A stretch of 38,084 bases of DNA from Pirellulales bacterium (GTDB lineage: Bacteria; Planctomycetota; Planctomycetia; Pirellulales; Lacipirellulaceae), in NCBI GenBank assembly GCA_022448345.1, contig JAKVCB010000023.1, positions 1 through 38,084 on the forward strand. Direction: 5' to 3'. Shown here one piece after another: positions 8,111 through 16,295 of this stretch (its first letter is position 1; each line of letters starts with the position of its first letter). A model generated the notes under the pieces. That model had not been told where the DNA came from. It saw only the letters and a list, made by a program, of their open reading frames with translations, and did no database searches. The translations under genes were made by a program, and so were the position numbers.

Positions 8111-10087
8111 ATGCCCCGCACGGAATCAAAACTCATTCCCAGCCGCCGCCCCCATCGTTGGAAACGGCACGCTGTTCTGCTGGTAACTGGCCTGGTGGTT
8201 GTTGTCGGCTGTTTTTTTGCCCGTCGTTATTTGGGAGACCCTCAGGTTGGGGCCGATACGCGCAATTTTTTTGGCTTTGCCAATTCACCTGGTGCCAAAA
8301 ATGAAGTGACTTCTGAAGAGATCGATTCTTCTCCCACGGTCAAGGGGGCCAATCGGCCCGAACATCCTCAGCACGATGTGATGGCCATCGTGAATGGCGA
8401 GGACATCAAACGAGCCCAGTTGGCGCATGCGTGCGTAGAGCGTCATGGCGAAGAAGTACTCGAAAGCCTCGTTAACAAACGCCTGATCTTGCATCACTGC
8501 CGCAATCGCAATATTGAAGTAACGCAGGACGAAATTAGTGCAGAAATTGATCACATGGCCAAGCGATTTAAACTGGGTCGCGAACAGTGGCTTGATTTGT
8601 TGGAACGGGAACGTGGAATTGGGCGGGAGGAATATGTACGTGACATTCTCTGGCCAACACTCGCCCTGCGGAAGTTGGCTACTGACCAACTCACGGTTAG
8701 CGAGGAGGAACTGGACAAGGCCTATGAGACGCAATTTGGTCCTGCGGTTCATGCGCGTTTGCTGGTTGTTTCGAGTCGTGCGCAGGCCGAAGAAGTGCAC
8801 GCTCAATTGGTACAACGGCCAGAAGAATTTGCCCGCCTGGCAATGAAGCACTCCGAAGATATCAACAGTGCCAGCATTGGGGGTTTGATTCAACCAATCC
8901 GCCGTCATGTGGGAGATGCTTCAATCGAACAAGCGGTGTTTTCGCTGGAGTCAGGCCAGATTTCACAGATTCTACCTGTGGCAGAGAAATTCGCCATTCT
9001 TAAGTGCGAGTCGCACATACCGCCACAGGAGGTCTCACTTAATGAAGTTCGGACTGAAATAACCGAGCAGATTAAGGAAACCAAGCTGCGCGAAGTGGCA
9101 AGTCAGTTGTTCGAAAATCTACAAAATTCGGCTGTCATCCAGAATGTCTTGAATGATCCCGATCTGAGCCAGCAAATGCCAGGCATTGTGTCCACGGTCA
9201 ATGGGGACCAGATCACCATGAGTCAACTCGGTGACGAGTGCCTGCTTCGCTACGGAAAAGATGTCCTGGAATTAGAGATTTCTCAGGTTCTTTTGCAACA
9301 GTCACTTGCTGATAGTCAGCAGACGGTCACTCAGGAAGATGTCGATCGTGAGGTCAGGCATGCAGCAATTCTTGCTGGTGTCGTCGACAAGCAAGGGCAA
9401 CCTGATTTTGAAGCGTGGTTCCAACTGGTAACAGAAGAGCAGGGAGTTAGCCAGGAAATCTATTTGCGGGACTCTGTTTGGCCATCGGTAGCCCTGAAGA
9501 AACTGACCGGCGATTCCATTCAAATACGCGAGCAGGATCTGCAAAAGGGATTTGATGCAAATTATGGCCAGCGTGTACGCTGTCGGGCCATCGTGCTGCA
9601 TAACATGCGTAAAGCGATGGAAGTGTGGGGCAAAGCGCGGCAGAATCCCTCGATGGAGTATTTTGGCGAGTTGGCTACCGAGTACTCGATCGAGCCGACC
9701 AGCAAATCACTTCACGGTGAGGTGCCGCCAATTCGCCGTCATGGTGGTCAGCCGCAGCTTGAGGAGGTGGCTTTTGCCTTGCAGGAAAATGAGCTCTCCG
9801 AGGTGATTCAGGTTGGAAATCGCTTCATTATCCTCAAATGCGAGGGACGTACCAAGCCAATCGACGTTCGTCGGGAGGACGTAGAAGAGATCCTTCGTCT
9901 GGATATCACGGAGAAAAAGCTCCGCTTGGCGATGGCAGAGAAATTTGAGCAAATTCGTTCTGTTGCGCAAATTGACAACTATCTGGCGGGAACATCGCAG
10001 GCAGGAACCCGAGGTTCGGAGGCTTCCACTGCAGCCAGGAGGTACGATTCAGCCGTGCGACCTGCGTCCGGATCCGCTGTGCAGTGA
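8111..10087 (+). CDS. membrane-anchored peptidylprolyl isomerase with two tandem SurA/PpiC units
   Basis: A parvulin-type cis-trans prolyl isomerase or chaperone, probably acting outside the cytoplasmic membrane. ATG 8111 has GGAG at 8099-8102, 8 bases upstream; the longer frame from 8003 is unlikely. Of 658 residues, 1-19 are basic, about 20-38 form one transmembrane helix (signal anchor), and two homologous halves follow. Unit 1 (~90-345) begins AIVNGEDIKRAQL and contains a PpiC domain (~210-303) with FARLAMKHSEDINSASIGG. Unit 2 (~358-615) begins STVNGDQITMSQL and contains FGELATEYSIEPTSKS. Both share VRDILWPTLALRKL / LRDSVWPSVALKKL and IRRH..EQAVFSL / LEEVAFAL. Unit 2 lacks the GG of a canonical parvulin core and may be non-catalytic. 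It sits between frr and an aminotransferase. Confidence 0.88.
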   Translation: MPRTESKLIPSRRPHRWKRHAVLLVTGLVVVVGCFFARRYLGDPQVGADTRNFFGFANSPGAKNEVTSEEIDSSPTVKGANRPEHPQHDVMAIVNGEDIKRAQLAHACVERHGEEVLESLVNKRLILHHCRNRNIEVTQDEISAEIDHMAKRFKLGREQWLDLLERERGIGREEYVRDILWPTLALRKLATDQLTVSEEELDKAYETQFGPAVHARLLVVSSRAQAEEVHAQLVQRPEEFARLAMKHSEDINSASIGGLIQPIRRHVGDASIEQAVFSLESGQISQILPVAEKFAILKCESHIPPQEVSLNEVRTEITEQIKETKLREVASQLFENLQNSAVIQNVLNDPDLSQQMPGIVSTVNGDQITMSQLGDECLLRYGKDVLELEISQVLLQQSLADSQQTVTQEDVDREVRHAAILAGVVDKQGQPDFEAWFQLVTEEQGVSQEIYLRDSVWPSVALKKLTGDSIQIREQDLQKGFDANYGQRVRCRAIVLHNMRKAMEVWGKARQNPSMEYFGELATEYSIEPTSKSLHGEVPPIRRHGGQPQLEEVAFALQENELSEVIQVGNRFIILKCEGRTKPIDVRREDVEEILRLDITEKKLRLAMAEKFEQIRSVAQIDNYLAGTSQAGTRGSEASTAARRYDSAVRPASGSAVQ

Positions 10088-10225
10088 ATTATTCCACCGT
10101 GACAATCATTTCCGAGTGAGGCCGCCCAGGGGTAATCTCAAGTCGGGAACTTCGATAGCACGCACCGTGTTGGCTGCGTACAATGACGGTGTTCTTAGTC
10201 ACGGCCATTTATTCGGTTTTCTTGT

Positions 10226-11488
10226 ATGTCCCAATCCGAAGACAAATCGAGTTCGCCTTTTGAGGTCCAGGTTGCCCAACGTGTGGTGAGGCTGCCACCC
10301 TACCTTTTTGGACGAATCAACAAACTGCTCTACAACAAGCGTCGGGCTGGTGGTGACGTGATCGATTTAGGCATGGGAAATCCTTCCGATGCGCCTGAAG
10401 ACATGGTCGTGGAGAAGTTGGCAGAAGCTGCTCGTGATCCGCGCAATCATGCATACAGCAAGTCGAACGGCATCGCAAATCTTCGCCGGGAAGTCGCGGC
10501 CAAGTATTTCAAAAACTTTGGTGTCCGGCTCGACCCGGAAGATGAGGTCATTACCTGTCTTGGTTCCAAAGAAGGCTTTAGCCACATGTGCCTGGCCTTG
10601 ATGGGGCCCGGTGACACGGCCATTGTGCCATCGCCTTATTTTCCGATCCACGTTTATTCGGTAGCATTGGCCTCCGGAAATGTGATCTCTTTGGAGGTTG
10701 CCAACCACGACAAGTTTCTCTCCAACATCGCCCAAACCTGCGAAACGCTGTATCCGAACCCAAAGTTATTAATTCTCAACTACCCTCACAATCCATCGAC
10801 CGTTTGCGTTGAGCAACCGTTCTATGACGAGATTGTCAAGTTAGCTCGCCGGTACAACTTCATGGTAATCAGCGATTTTGCCTATGCAGATGTCGCATTT
10901 GATGGGTACCAACCCCCCAGTTTTCTGGCATCTCGTGGTGCAAAAGAAGTTGGTGTCGAGTTCACCACCATGAGCAAAGGATATAACATGGCGGGTTGGC
11001 GTGTCGGGTTTTGCAGTGGTAACCGGAAAATGATTGAGGCACTTGCCACGATCAAAGGATACTACGATTACGGCATGTTTCAGGCAATTCAAATTGCGGC
11101 TATCGTTGCGATGCGCGATACCGAAGCAGCTGTTGAGAAACAATCCCTGGTCTACAAGCGAAGACGTGATGCGCTGTGTCAGGGGCTTGCACGGATCGGT
11201 TGGGATGTCACCCCTCCACAGGCAACCATGTTTTGTTGGGTTCCGATTCCTGAACCTTGGCGATCGAGCATGAGTACCATGGATTTTGGGATGTTGCTGC
11301 TTGAGAAGGGGAATGTTGCAGTCAGCCCAGGCAGTGGGTTTGGACCGGCCGGCGAAGGGTTTCTCCGCATGTCGCTTGTCGAAAACGAACAACGGCTCCA
11401 ACAGGCGGTGCGACAGATCGACCGTTGCCTCCGCGATGCCAAGGCAACTGGTCATGGAGACCCTGTTGCGAAGGCGACTGTGAGCTAA
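10226..11488 (+). CDS. class I/II aminotransferase, AlaC-like
   Basis: A PLP-dependent fold-type I aminotransferase of 420 residues. The opening ([19 protein letters not shown], then [12 protein letters not shown]) matches AlaC/YfdZ glutamate-pyruvate aminotransferases and the related LL-diaminopimelate aminotransferase group. Visible active-site features: NYPHNPS near 185-191, Asp217 in ISDFAYAD (pyridine nitrogen) and Lys251 in [14 protein letters not shown] (Schiff base). The likely reaction is transamination between alanine/pyruvate or a related amino acid and 2-oxoglutarate; substrate cannot be fixed from sequence. It is monocistronic-looking, 138 bp after the isomerase gene, without a clear Shine-Dalgarno at ATG 10226. 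Confidence 0.88.
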   Translation: MSQSEDKSSSPFEVQVAQRVVRLPPYLFGRINKLLYNKRRAGGDVIDLGMGNPSDAPEDMVVEKLAEAARDPRNHAYSKSNGIANLRREVAAKYFKNFGVRLDPEDEVITCLGSKEGFSHMCLALMGPGDTAIVPSPYFPIHVYSVALASGNVISLEVANHDKFLSNIAQTCETLYPNPKLLILNYPHNPSTVCVEQPFYDEIVKLARRYNFMVISDFAYADVAFDGYQPPSFLASRGAKEVGVEFTTMSKGYNMAGWRVGFCSGNRKMIEALATIKGYYDYGMFQAIQIAAIVAMRDTEAAVEKQSLVYKRRRDALCQGLARIGWDVTPPQATMFCWVPIPEPWRSSMSTMDFGMLLLEKGNVAVSPGSGFGPAGEGFLRMSLVENEQRLQQAVRQIDRCLRDAKATGHGDPVAKATVS

Positions 11489-11908
11489 GGTGAGGGAGTC
11501 TGTAGCACAGGTTTGGTCGCTCGCCTTGGGGGCAAGATGGAATTCTCCCGTCGAGTCAATGGCGTAATCACGTTAGTTAGAGATATTCCCCATCTTGCGA
11601 TCCCCCTCGGGACCTGTCACCACGGCATCTGTCACCACAACACCCGCCAAACAAATAAAAGGTTGGACTTCCAGGTCGAGACCCAACAGGGATTGCACGA
11701 TGGCAGTGGGAGAAGATGTTTTTGTCCCGGAATGCAAACTCCCCTGCAAAACTGGGTGCGATCGGCCTAGCATGGGGGCTTGCCAGGGTACCGGCAAGCG
11801 GCCCAGGGTATGGCGAAGTTGACCGACACCGACCCTCATGCGGGAGTTGCCTACAGTACCGGTGAATTTATAAGTTTTGGGCCCCTGTACAGAGAAGAAA
11901 AACGTCCC
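11489..11908. other. intergenic region, 420 bp, no gene recognised
   Basis: No open frame here has family character. It contains a perfect 9-bp inverted repeat, GCAAGATGG at 11532-11540 and CCATCTTGC at 11590-11598, and two copies of CTGTCACCAC near 11616-11638. Neither forms an evident terminator, since no T-run follows. The long frame beginning at 11780 is judged to be an upstream extension of the aldo/keto reductase. Confidence 0.5.
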
Positions 11909-12880
11909 ATGCAGTACACGTACCTTGGAAAAAGTGACTTAAAGGTTTCTCAGATTGCCTTAGGTTTGGGGCTCCGCGGACAGTCCTCAGCAGAGGAAGC
12001 CCAGCGGCTCATAGAACATGCAATCGATTCAGGGATTAACTTTATCGATTGTGCGAATAAATATCGTTTGAAGACCGATCAGGCCGATGCCCATGGAAGT
12101 TCCGAAGAAATCTTGGGGCGCGTGCTGGCAACACGGAGAGACGAGGTGGTGATTACCAGTAAAGTTGGCTCTGACGTAGGTCCCGGACCCGAAGAGCGTG
12201 GTTGTTCACGCCGCCACATCCTTGAGCAAGCTGAACGGTCATTACAGAAACTCCGCACCGACTACATTGACCTTTACCTGTTGCACGTCTTTGATCCCCA
12301 CACGCCGCTCGAAGAGACCCTGCAGGCAATGGACGAGTTGGTGCAGAGCGGCAAAGTCCGCTACGTCGGCTGCAGTAACTATCAAGCGTGGCAGGTTTGC
12401 AAAGGATTATGGCTTGCCGATCGTATGGATTGGGCTCCGTTTGCATGTGTCCAAAACAATTACAGCCTGCTGAACCGGAACTTGGAACGGGAAATGTTTC
12501 CCTTGATCCGCGATCAACAGCTGGGTGCTATGGTCTTCAGCCCTTTGGCCGTTGGATTGCTCAGTGGAACCTATTTGCCGGGTGAGCCACCTCCGCAGGG
12601 CACTTTGTGGGATTTGCGCCGAAAGGAATACGATTCGGTCATGCAAGGGGCCGTGGCTACCGCTCTGAAAACGGCTATCGAGATTGCACAAAAGGGAGGG
12701 CATGCGTTAACCCAACTGGCCTACAACTGGGTGCTGGCACACGAGGAAGTTTCTGTAGCGATCGCCGGAGCCGACACGATCGAACAACTCGACGATGTCT
12801 TGGGGGCTCTGGACTGGAAACTGACGGAAGAAGAATTTACTGAACTTTCCCGGGATTTTGTGGAACTGATGGTGTGGTGA
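11909..12880 (+). CDS. aldo/keto reductase
   Basis: An NAD(P)H-dependent oxidoreductase of the AKR superfamily, (beta/alpha)8 fold, 323 residues. The catalytic tetrad is recognisable: Asp47 and Tyr52 in FIDCANKY, Lys85 in VVITSKVG, and His126 in LYLLHVFDPHTP. Cofactor and barrel motifs GKVRYVGCSN and the C-terminal SVAIAGADTIEQLDD fit the group that includes YghZ/Tas-like and potassium-channel beta-like reductases. ATG 11909 starts directly before the canonical YLGKSDLKVSQIALG opening; the frame extends upstream to 11780 but that part is not AKR-like. Substrate is unknown. It is followed 119 bp later by a DUF2752 gene. Confidence 0.9.
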   Translation: MQYTYLGKSDLKVSQIALGLGLRGQSSAEEAQRLIEHAIDSGINFIDCANKYRLKTDQADAHGSSEEILGRVLATRRDEVVITSKVGSDVGPGPEERGCSRRHILEQAERSLQKLRTDYIDLYLLHVFDPHTPLEETLQAMDELVQSGKVRYVGCSNYQAWQVCKGLWLADRMDWAPFACVQNNYSLLNRNLEREMFPLIRDQQLGAMVFSPLAVGLLSGTYLPGEPPPQGTLWDLRRKEYDSVMQGAVATALKTAIEIAQKGGHALTQLAYNWVLAHEEVSVAIAGADTIEQLDDVLGALDWKLTEEEFTELSRDFVELMVW

Positions 12881-12999
12881 ACTTATCAGTACTGAACGCC
12901 CGGCGGACGAAAACCTGGTGTTGGACCTCTTTTGGTCTTGGGCTGGCTTTAAACATCATCGTGGTACTGGCGGAATTGGCCTTCGAGGGTCTTTAGATT

Positions 13000-13431
13000 T
13001 TGAAGAAGACGCAAGCAGGTAAAGTGGTTGGTTGGGCCATGTTCGCGGTGGTTGCGGTCGGTGGGGCTGCGATTCTCCGCCAGCACGACCCGGTTGAGGC
13101 TTCCTGGTACCCGGTCTGTATTTTTCACGAGTTAACGAACCTGCATTGTCCTGGCTGCGGCGCGACGCGCGCCATGCACGCGCTCTTGAATGGACGCTTT
13201 CTGGAGGCGATTTGCTGGAATCCCTGCCTGGTCCTGGCCGGCCCACCCATTGCCGGGATCCTCTGGTGGCGCGCCCGCCAAGAACGCCAGGGGGTGCCAA
13301 CGGCTACCTACCTGCCATGGGTTCTTTTGGTCGTCGTTCTTACGTATGCGATCTTGCGTAACGTTCCCACGCCAGAACGATCGTGGCTCGCGCCGCAGTC
13401 GCTCGATTCGGTGGGTGAGTTCAATCGCTGA
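13000..13431 (+). CDS. DUF2752 family small membrane protein
   Basis: A 143-residue protein with the DUF2752 hallmark: a hydrophobic segment, a short loop ending in CPGCGATRAMHALLNGRF (residues ~50-67), and further hydrophobic helices. Three membrane segments are apparent (about 9-26, 74-91 and 105-121). An in-frame stop at 12994 forces the start to TTG 13000, GTG 13024 or ATG 13039; TTG is preferred because GAGGG lies about 10 bases upstream. The family function is not established, although the paired cysteines suggest metal or redox chemistry. Confidence 0.82.
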   Translation: MKKTQAGKVVGWAMFAVVAVGGAAILRQHDPVEASWYPVCIFHELTNLHCPGCGATRAMHALLNGRFLEAICWNPCLVLAGPPIAGILWWRARQERQGVPTATYLPWVLLVVVLTYAILRNVPTPERSWLAPQSLDSVGEFNR

Positions 13432-13502
13432 AAAGCTAAAAATGACAGCCGTGGCCTGGACATTCAGCGAGCGAAAATTTCTCAAAAACAGGCTGTAACA
13501 AG

Positions 13503-13577
13503 TCGGGGCGAAAGGATTCGAACCTTCGACCTCCTGCTCCCAAAGCAGGCGCGCTAGCCAGGCTGCGCCACGCCCCG
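13503..13577 (-). tRNA. tRNA-Pro (UGG anticodon)
   Basis: Read on the minus strand, the acceptor arm CGGGGCG pairs with CGCCCCG, with discriminator A. The anticodon stem CCTGC/GCAGG encloses TTTGGGA with anticodon TGG, and the T-arm contains GGTTCGAATCC. The length is 75 nt. CCA is not encoded. It lies between the DUF2752 gene (plus) and a minus-strand membrane protein gene. Confidence 0.95.
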
Positions 13578-13766
13578 AATCAAACCTTCTTGGCCCCTGA
13601 TCGTACCAACTCGGGGCCTGATCGACAATCGCCGCAATGGGTTGGGTTATTGGATTGCCCGCACCGCATCGTGGGTTGGGCTTTTGGGAGAAATATGGGC
13701 GGAGATAGTCGGAGTTTTGAGACGCTTGTGGTTTTTTAGATTTGCGGTTTGGGTTCCGAGGGCAAA

Positions 13767-14498
13767 TTACTGGGAATGTCCGAGCACTTCGTACATGACC
13801 ATCATTTTTTGCCAGATCTTTCGAGACAATCCTGTCGTGAGTGACTCAACTTCGTTAACAGCGGCTAAGGCGACCGTATCATTGAAATTTTGGACGTAGA
13901 GAGCGGCCAATTTGCCAGTTAAAGCTAGCATTTCACTGCAGTAGTCTAAATAACGCACGAGTTCCGCTGGGGTCATGTCAATTTGGGGAGAGACATCTGT
14001 CATAGCAAGGGTCGATACCACCCGCTCTGGATCCTTGGATAATTGGTGCATGTCGATGATATGAGCGATCGATCGGAGTTCACGAATCATTGCAAGTGCT
14101 CGAGAACGTTTTACGCGGGTTTCCAAAGTCACAAGAAACAACAAGGTTGCGCCCAAAACGATCACGATATCGGTGCACGAGTCGACCAAGGGCAGCAAAT
14201 TAATTAATTGTTTGGCCTCGTTAATTTCAGCGTCGTTTATTTCCATCGGGTGTTGAATAAAGACTTCGCCGATTCCGACAAGAAATAAAATCAAAAATGC
14301 GCAGATAAGCCCTCTCATCCAATAGAGAGGCCGTCCAATTCGTTCACTTCGATCCTGGGACCGCTGGGCGATAGAAAGCAACTGCACACATACGGTGTGC
14401 AAACTTGCATCGGGGAAACGTGCTGCAATTCGTTGAGACAGTTTTTCGACCGTGGCAACAATATGGATTGGATCTAGGCTCTGATATTGTTGCGTCAC
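13767..14498 (-). CDS. conserved-looking two-helix membrane protein of unknown function
   Basis: A 243-residue product with no recognised catalytic motif. It has a soluble N-terminal ~60 residues, transmembrane helices at about 62-81 and 109-126, and a cytoplasmic-type C-terminal ~115 residues beginning with the basic stretch ETRVKRSRAL and containing IAHIIDMHQLSKDPER. The last segment (LDYCSEMLALTGKLAALY) is helical. The start is GTG 14498. The text reads as a genuine protein with a normal domain rhythm, and I have a vague memory of similar hypothetical proteins containing the IDMHQLxKDP stretch, which is unverified. It is downstream of parB on the same strand, 249 bp away, so it is not obviously in the same operon. 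Confidence 0.7.
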   Translation of the reverse strand: MTQQYQSLDPIHIVATVEKLSQRIAARFPDASLHTVCVQLLSIAQRSQDRSERIGRPLYWMRGLICAFLILFLVGIGEVFIQHPMEINDAEINEAKQLINLLPLVDSCTDIVIVLGATLLFLVTLETRVKRSRALAMIRELRSIAHIIDMHQLSKDPERVVSTLAMTDVSPQIDMTPAELVRYLDYCSEMLALTGKLAALYVQNFNDTVALAAVNEVESLTTGLSRKIWQKMMVMYEVLGHSQ

Positions 14499-14581
14499 GA
14501 TTTTTACCGTTTGCTGTCATTTCTCTGACAAGAAACGTTTCGAAAAACTCCAGTGATTGAATTTGCAGGGTTGTGGTGACT

Positions 14582-14620
14582 CTTTGGTTATCACCAAAGG
14601 GGTACTCTCCAAATGTGGAG
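14582..14620. other. two adjacent small hairpins
   Basis: A perfect 7-bp stem with 4-nt loop (CTTTGGT-TATC-ACCAAAG, 14582-14599) is followed by a 5-bp stem (CTCCA-AATG-TGGAG, 14607-14620). They lie between parB and the two-helix protein gene. No T-run follows on either strand, so they are not a standard terminator. They may structure the 5' leader of the membrane protein gene, whose GTG is 84 bases away. Confidence 0.5.
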
Positions 14621-14747
14621 TGAACGATGATCCGTCGAATTTTTCAACTTGCGGACAACGATTGCTTCGTATTTCGTACGTATCGTGCTGGCCATTTGTA
14701 GGCTGACCAACCGTGGTAGCAATAACCGTCGCACCGCAATAAATCGA

Positions 14748-15737
14748 CTAAGCTACTTTTGCTAGCTGAGGTATTTCAGCTTGGAGCACACTCAGCAGTC
14801 GTTCGAATTCATCGTGATTCTTGAAGTGAATGGTGACCTTGCCACGACCACGGGCACCCTGCTTGAGGTCAACTTTTGTCCCCAGGGTATTCCGCAACTG
14901 CTGTTCTAAGGCGACGAGATGTTCGCTGCGGGTTCGTCGGGGTACAGGTTTTGATTGGCCTTCGCTTGTTACCAGGCTCAAGAGATCGTCGTCCAGCGAA
15001 TGAATATAATCCTGGACAGCGTCTTCGGTTGCCCGAACAGAGAGTTTTTGCTGCTTGATTCGCTGGGCGAACTCGATTTGTAGTTCTTTTTCACCCAGGG
15101 GTAGCAGGGCCCGTGCGTGGCCTTGACTAATGCTTTCCGTACAGACCATATCCTTCACGAAGTCTGGTAATTCCAATAGCCGGATCAGGTTAGCCACAGT
15201 TGATCGGTCAATATGGACCCGGGAGGCAAGATCTTCTTGTGTACATTGATACTCGTCGATATACCGCTGAAAGGAAGCAGCTTTTTCAATGGGGTTTAAG
15301 TCTTTTCGCTGGACGTTTTCGACAATGGCCAACTCTGCCATTTGCCGGTCAGAGACGTCTCGAATTTGAACGGGTACTCGGTCCCAGTTCGCCAGTTGAG
15401 AGGCTCGTAAACGCCTTTCGCCGGCAATCAGTTCGAATCGATCATCGATGTGGCGAACAACGAGTGGTTGAAGAACACCATGTTCGCGAATACTATCGGC
15501 CAGATCAGAAATCTCGACTTCATCAAACGTTTGGCGAGGCTGATAAGGATTGGTCTCAATGGCATTGACGCTTAGCCATAGCTGGCCCGATTCATCACGG
15601 GTTACCTGGTCAACTTCTGGGGCGGCGACCACTGTGGTGTCATTGAGTGGATCCATCGGTGCGTCCAAAGATCGCCCCAAAAGTGCTTCCAGTCCCCGTC
15701 CGAGTCGTCGCTGATTCGACACACCAATGTCCTCCAT
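14748..15737 (-). CDS. parB: chromosome partitioning protein ParB
   Basis: ParB/Spo0J binds parS, uses CTP to clamp and spread on DNA, and loads SMC. The 329 residues show all parts: an N-terminal ParA-stimulating motif (RRLGRGLEALLG, 10-21), the CTP-binding domain opening with TNPYQPRQTF, GERRLRA at 106-112 and ENVQRKDLNP at 140-149, a helix-turn-helix around 163-190 (LASRVHIDRSTVANLIRLLEL) with SQGHARALL, and a C-terminal dimerisation domain after a linker. Unusually, the gene is not preceded by parA: the region upstream holds a cluster of parS-like sites and then a DUF1015 gene on the same strand. A functional ParA would have to be encoded elsewhere. Confidence 0.96.
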   Translation of the reverse strand: MEDIGVSNQRRLGRGLEALLGRSLDAPMDPLNDTTVVAAPEVDQVTRDESGQLWLSVNAIETNPYQPRQTFDEVEISDLADSIREHGVLQPLVVRHIDDRFELIAGERRLRASQLANWDRVPVQIRDVSDRQMAELAIVENVQRKDLNPIEKAASFQRYIDEYQCTQEDLASRVHIDRSTVANLIRLLELPDFVKDMVCTESISQGHARALLPLGEKELQIEFAQRIKQQKLSVRATEDAVQDYIHSLDDDLLSLVTSEGQSKPVPRRTRSEHLVALEQQLRNTLGTKVDLKQGARGRGKVTIHFKNHDEFERLLSVLQAEIPQLAKVA

Positions 15738-15960
15738 GACTTGTGGCCCTTAAACGCCGCCTTTCCCTGGCCGGCGTCTCATCGGTTGATTTAGGTTGTG
15801 TACGTTTCATCGGCAATTTACTGCTCGGAGCCATTACTGAACCGTTGAATAAACCAAGGACATTTTGATTTATCCCAAACTACGTAGCTGAGCCTCCGGC
15901 TGAAAATAGCCGTTTCTACCCGGAAAACAGCAGCGATTGAGCAATAGCTAGATGCCTAAA

Positions 15961-15976
15961 GGTTCCACGTGAAACA
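15961..15976. promoter_or_regulatory. parS-like site 1
   Basis: GGTTCCACGTGAAACA differs from the consensus TGTTTCACGTGAAACA at two positions (1 and 5). It is 224 bp upstream of the parB start. Confidence 0.82.
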
Positions 15977-16100
15977 ATCGGTAGTATTTATGCAAAATCT
16001 CAAAACCCTCTATAATTCATATGCTCAACAAAGCATGTATCCTTCTTAATATTCTCCAAGCGTGCAGACTTGTTAAGCATCCCTGGTGTTGTATTTGTCC

Positions 16101-16116
16101 TGTTTCATGTGAAACA
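16101..16116. promoter_or_regulatory. parS-like site 2
   Basis: TGTTTCATGTGAAACA differs from the parS consensus at one central position only (T for C). Confidence 0.85.
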
Positions 16117-16158
16117 TGCAGGCCATGTTGATGACTGTTTTGGTCTGCTTTGCGCAGA

Positions 16159-16174
16159 TGTTCCAGGTGAAAGA
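16159..16174. promoter_or_regulatory. weak parS-like site 3
   Basis: TGTTCCAGGTGAAAGA has three mismatches to the consensus and a broken right arm. It is reported because it sits between two better sites; alone it would not be convincing. Confidence 0.4.
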
Positions 16175-16200
16175 ACAGAGCCGGCGACTCACAGCCTTCT

Positions 16201-16216
16201 GGTTTCACGTGAAACC
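16201..16216. promoter_or_regulatory. parS-like site 4
   Basis: GGTTTCACGTGAAACC is a perfect 16-bp palindrome whose inner 14 bases equal the parS consensus core; only the outermost pair differs. Confidence 0.87.
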
Positions 16217-16295
16217 CTGTAATTAAAGGCCTTTTTCGGATACCCCGGTTTTACCAGTCGACTATGGAGCAGCCACGCCAACCGGTGGAGTTGGG

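Larger units (their letters stand above)
15738..16295. other. parB upstream region carrying parS-like sites
   Basis: About 560 bp with no convincing gene between parB and the DUF1015 gene. Three strong and one weak parS-like palindromes fall in the 256 bp from 15961 to 16216. The 63-residue minus-strand frame across 16017-16208 runs through the palindromes and looks incidental. No DnaA-box cluster (TTATCCACA) was seen, so there is no direct sign of an origin. Confidence 0.6.

Noticed and set aside
14640-14700. Palindromic CGTA/TACG stretch as a parB terminator
   Set aside because: The stem is short and no T-run follows on the minus strand.
16017-16208. 63-codon minus-strand frame over the parS cluster
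   Set aside because: It overlaps three palindromes and has no protein family features.
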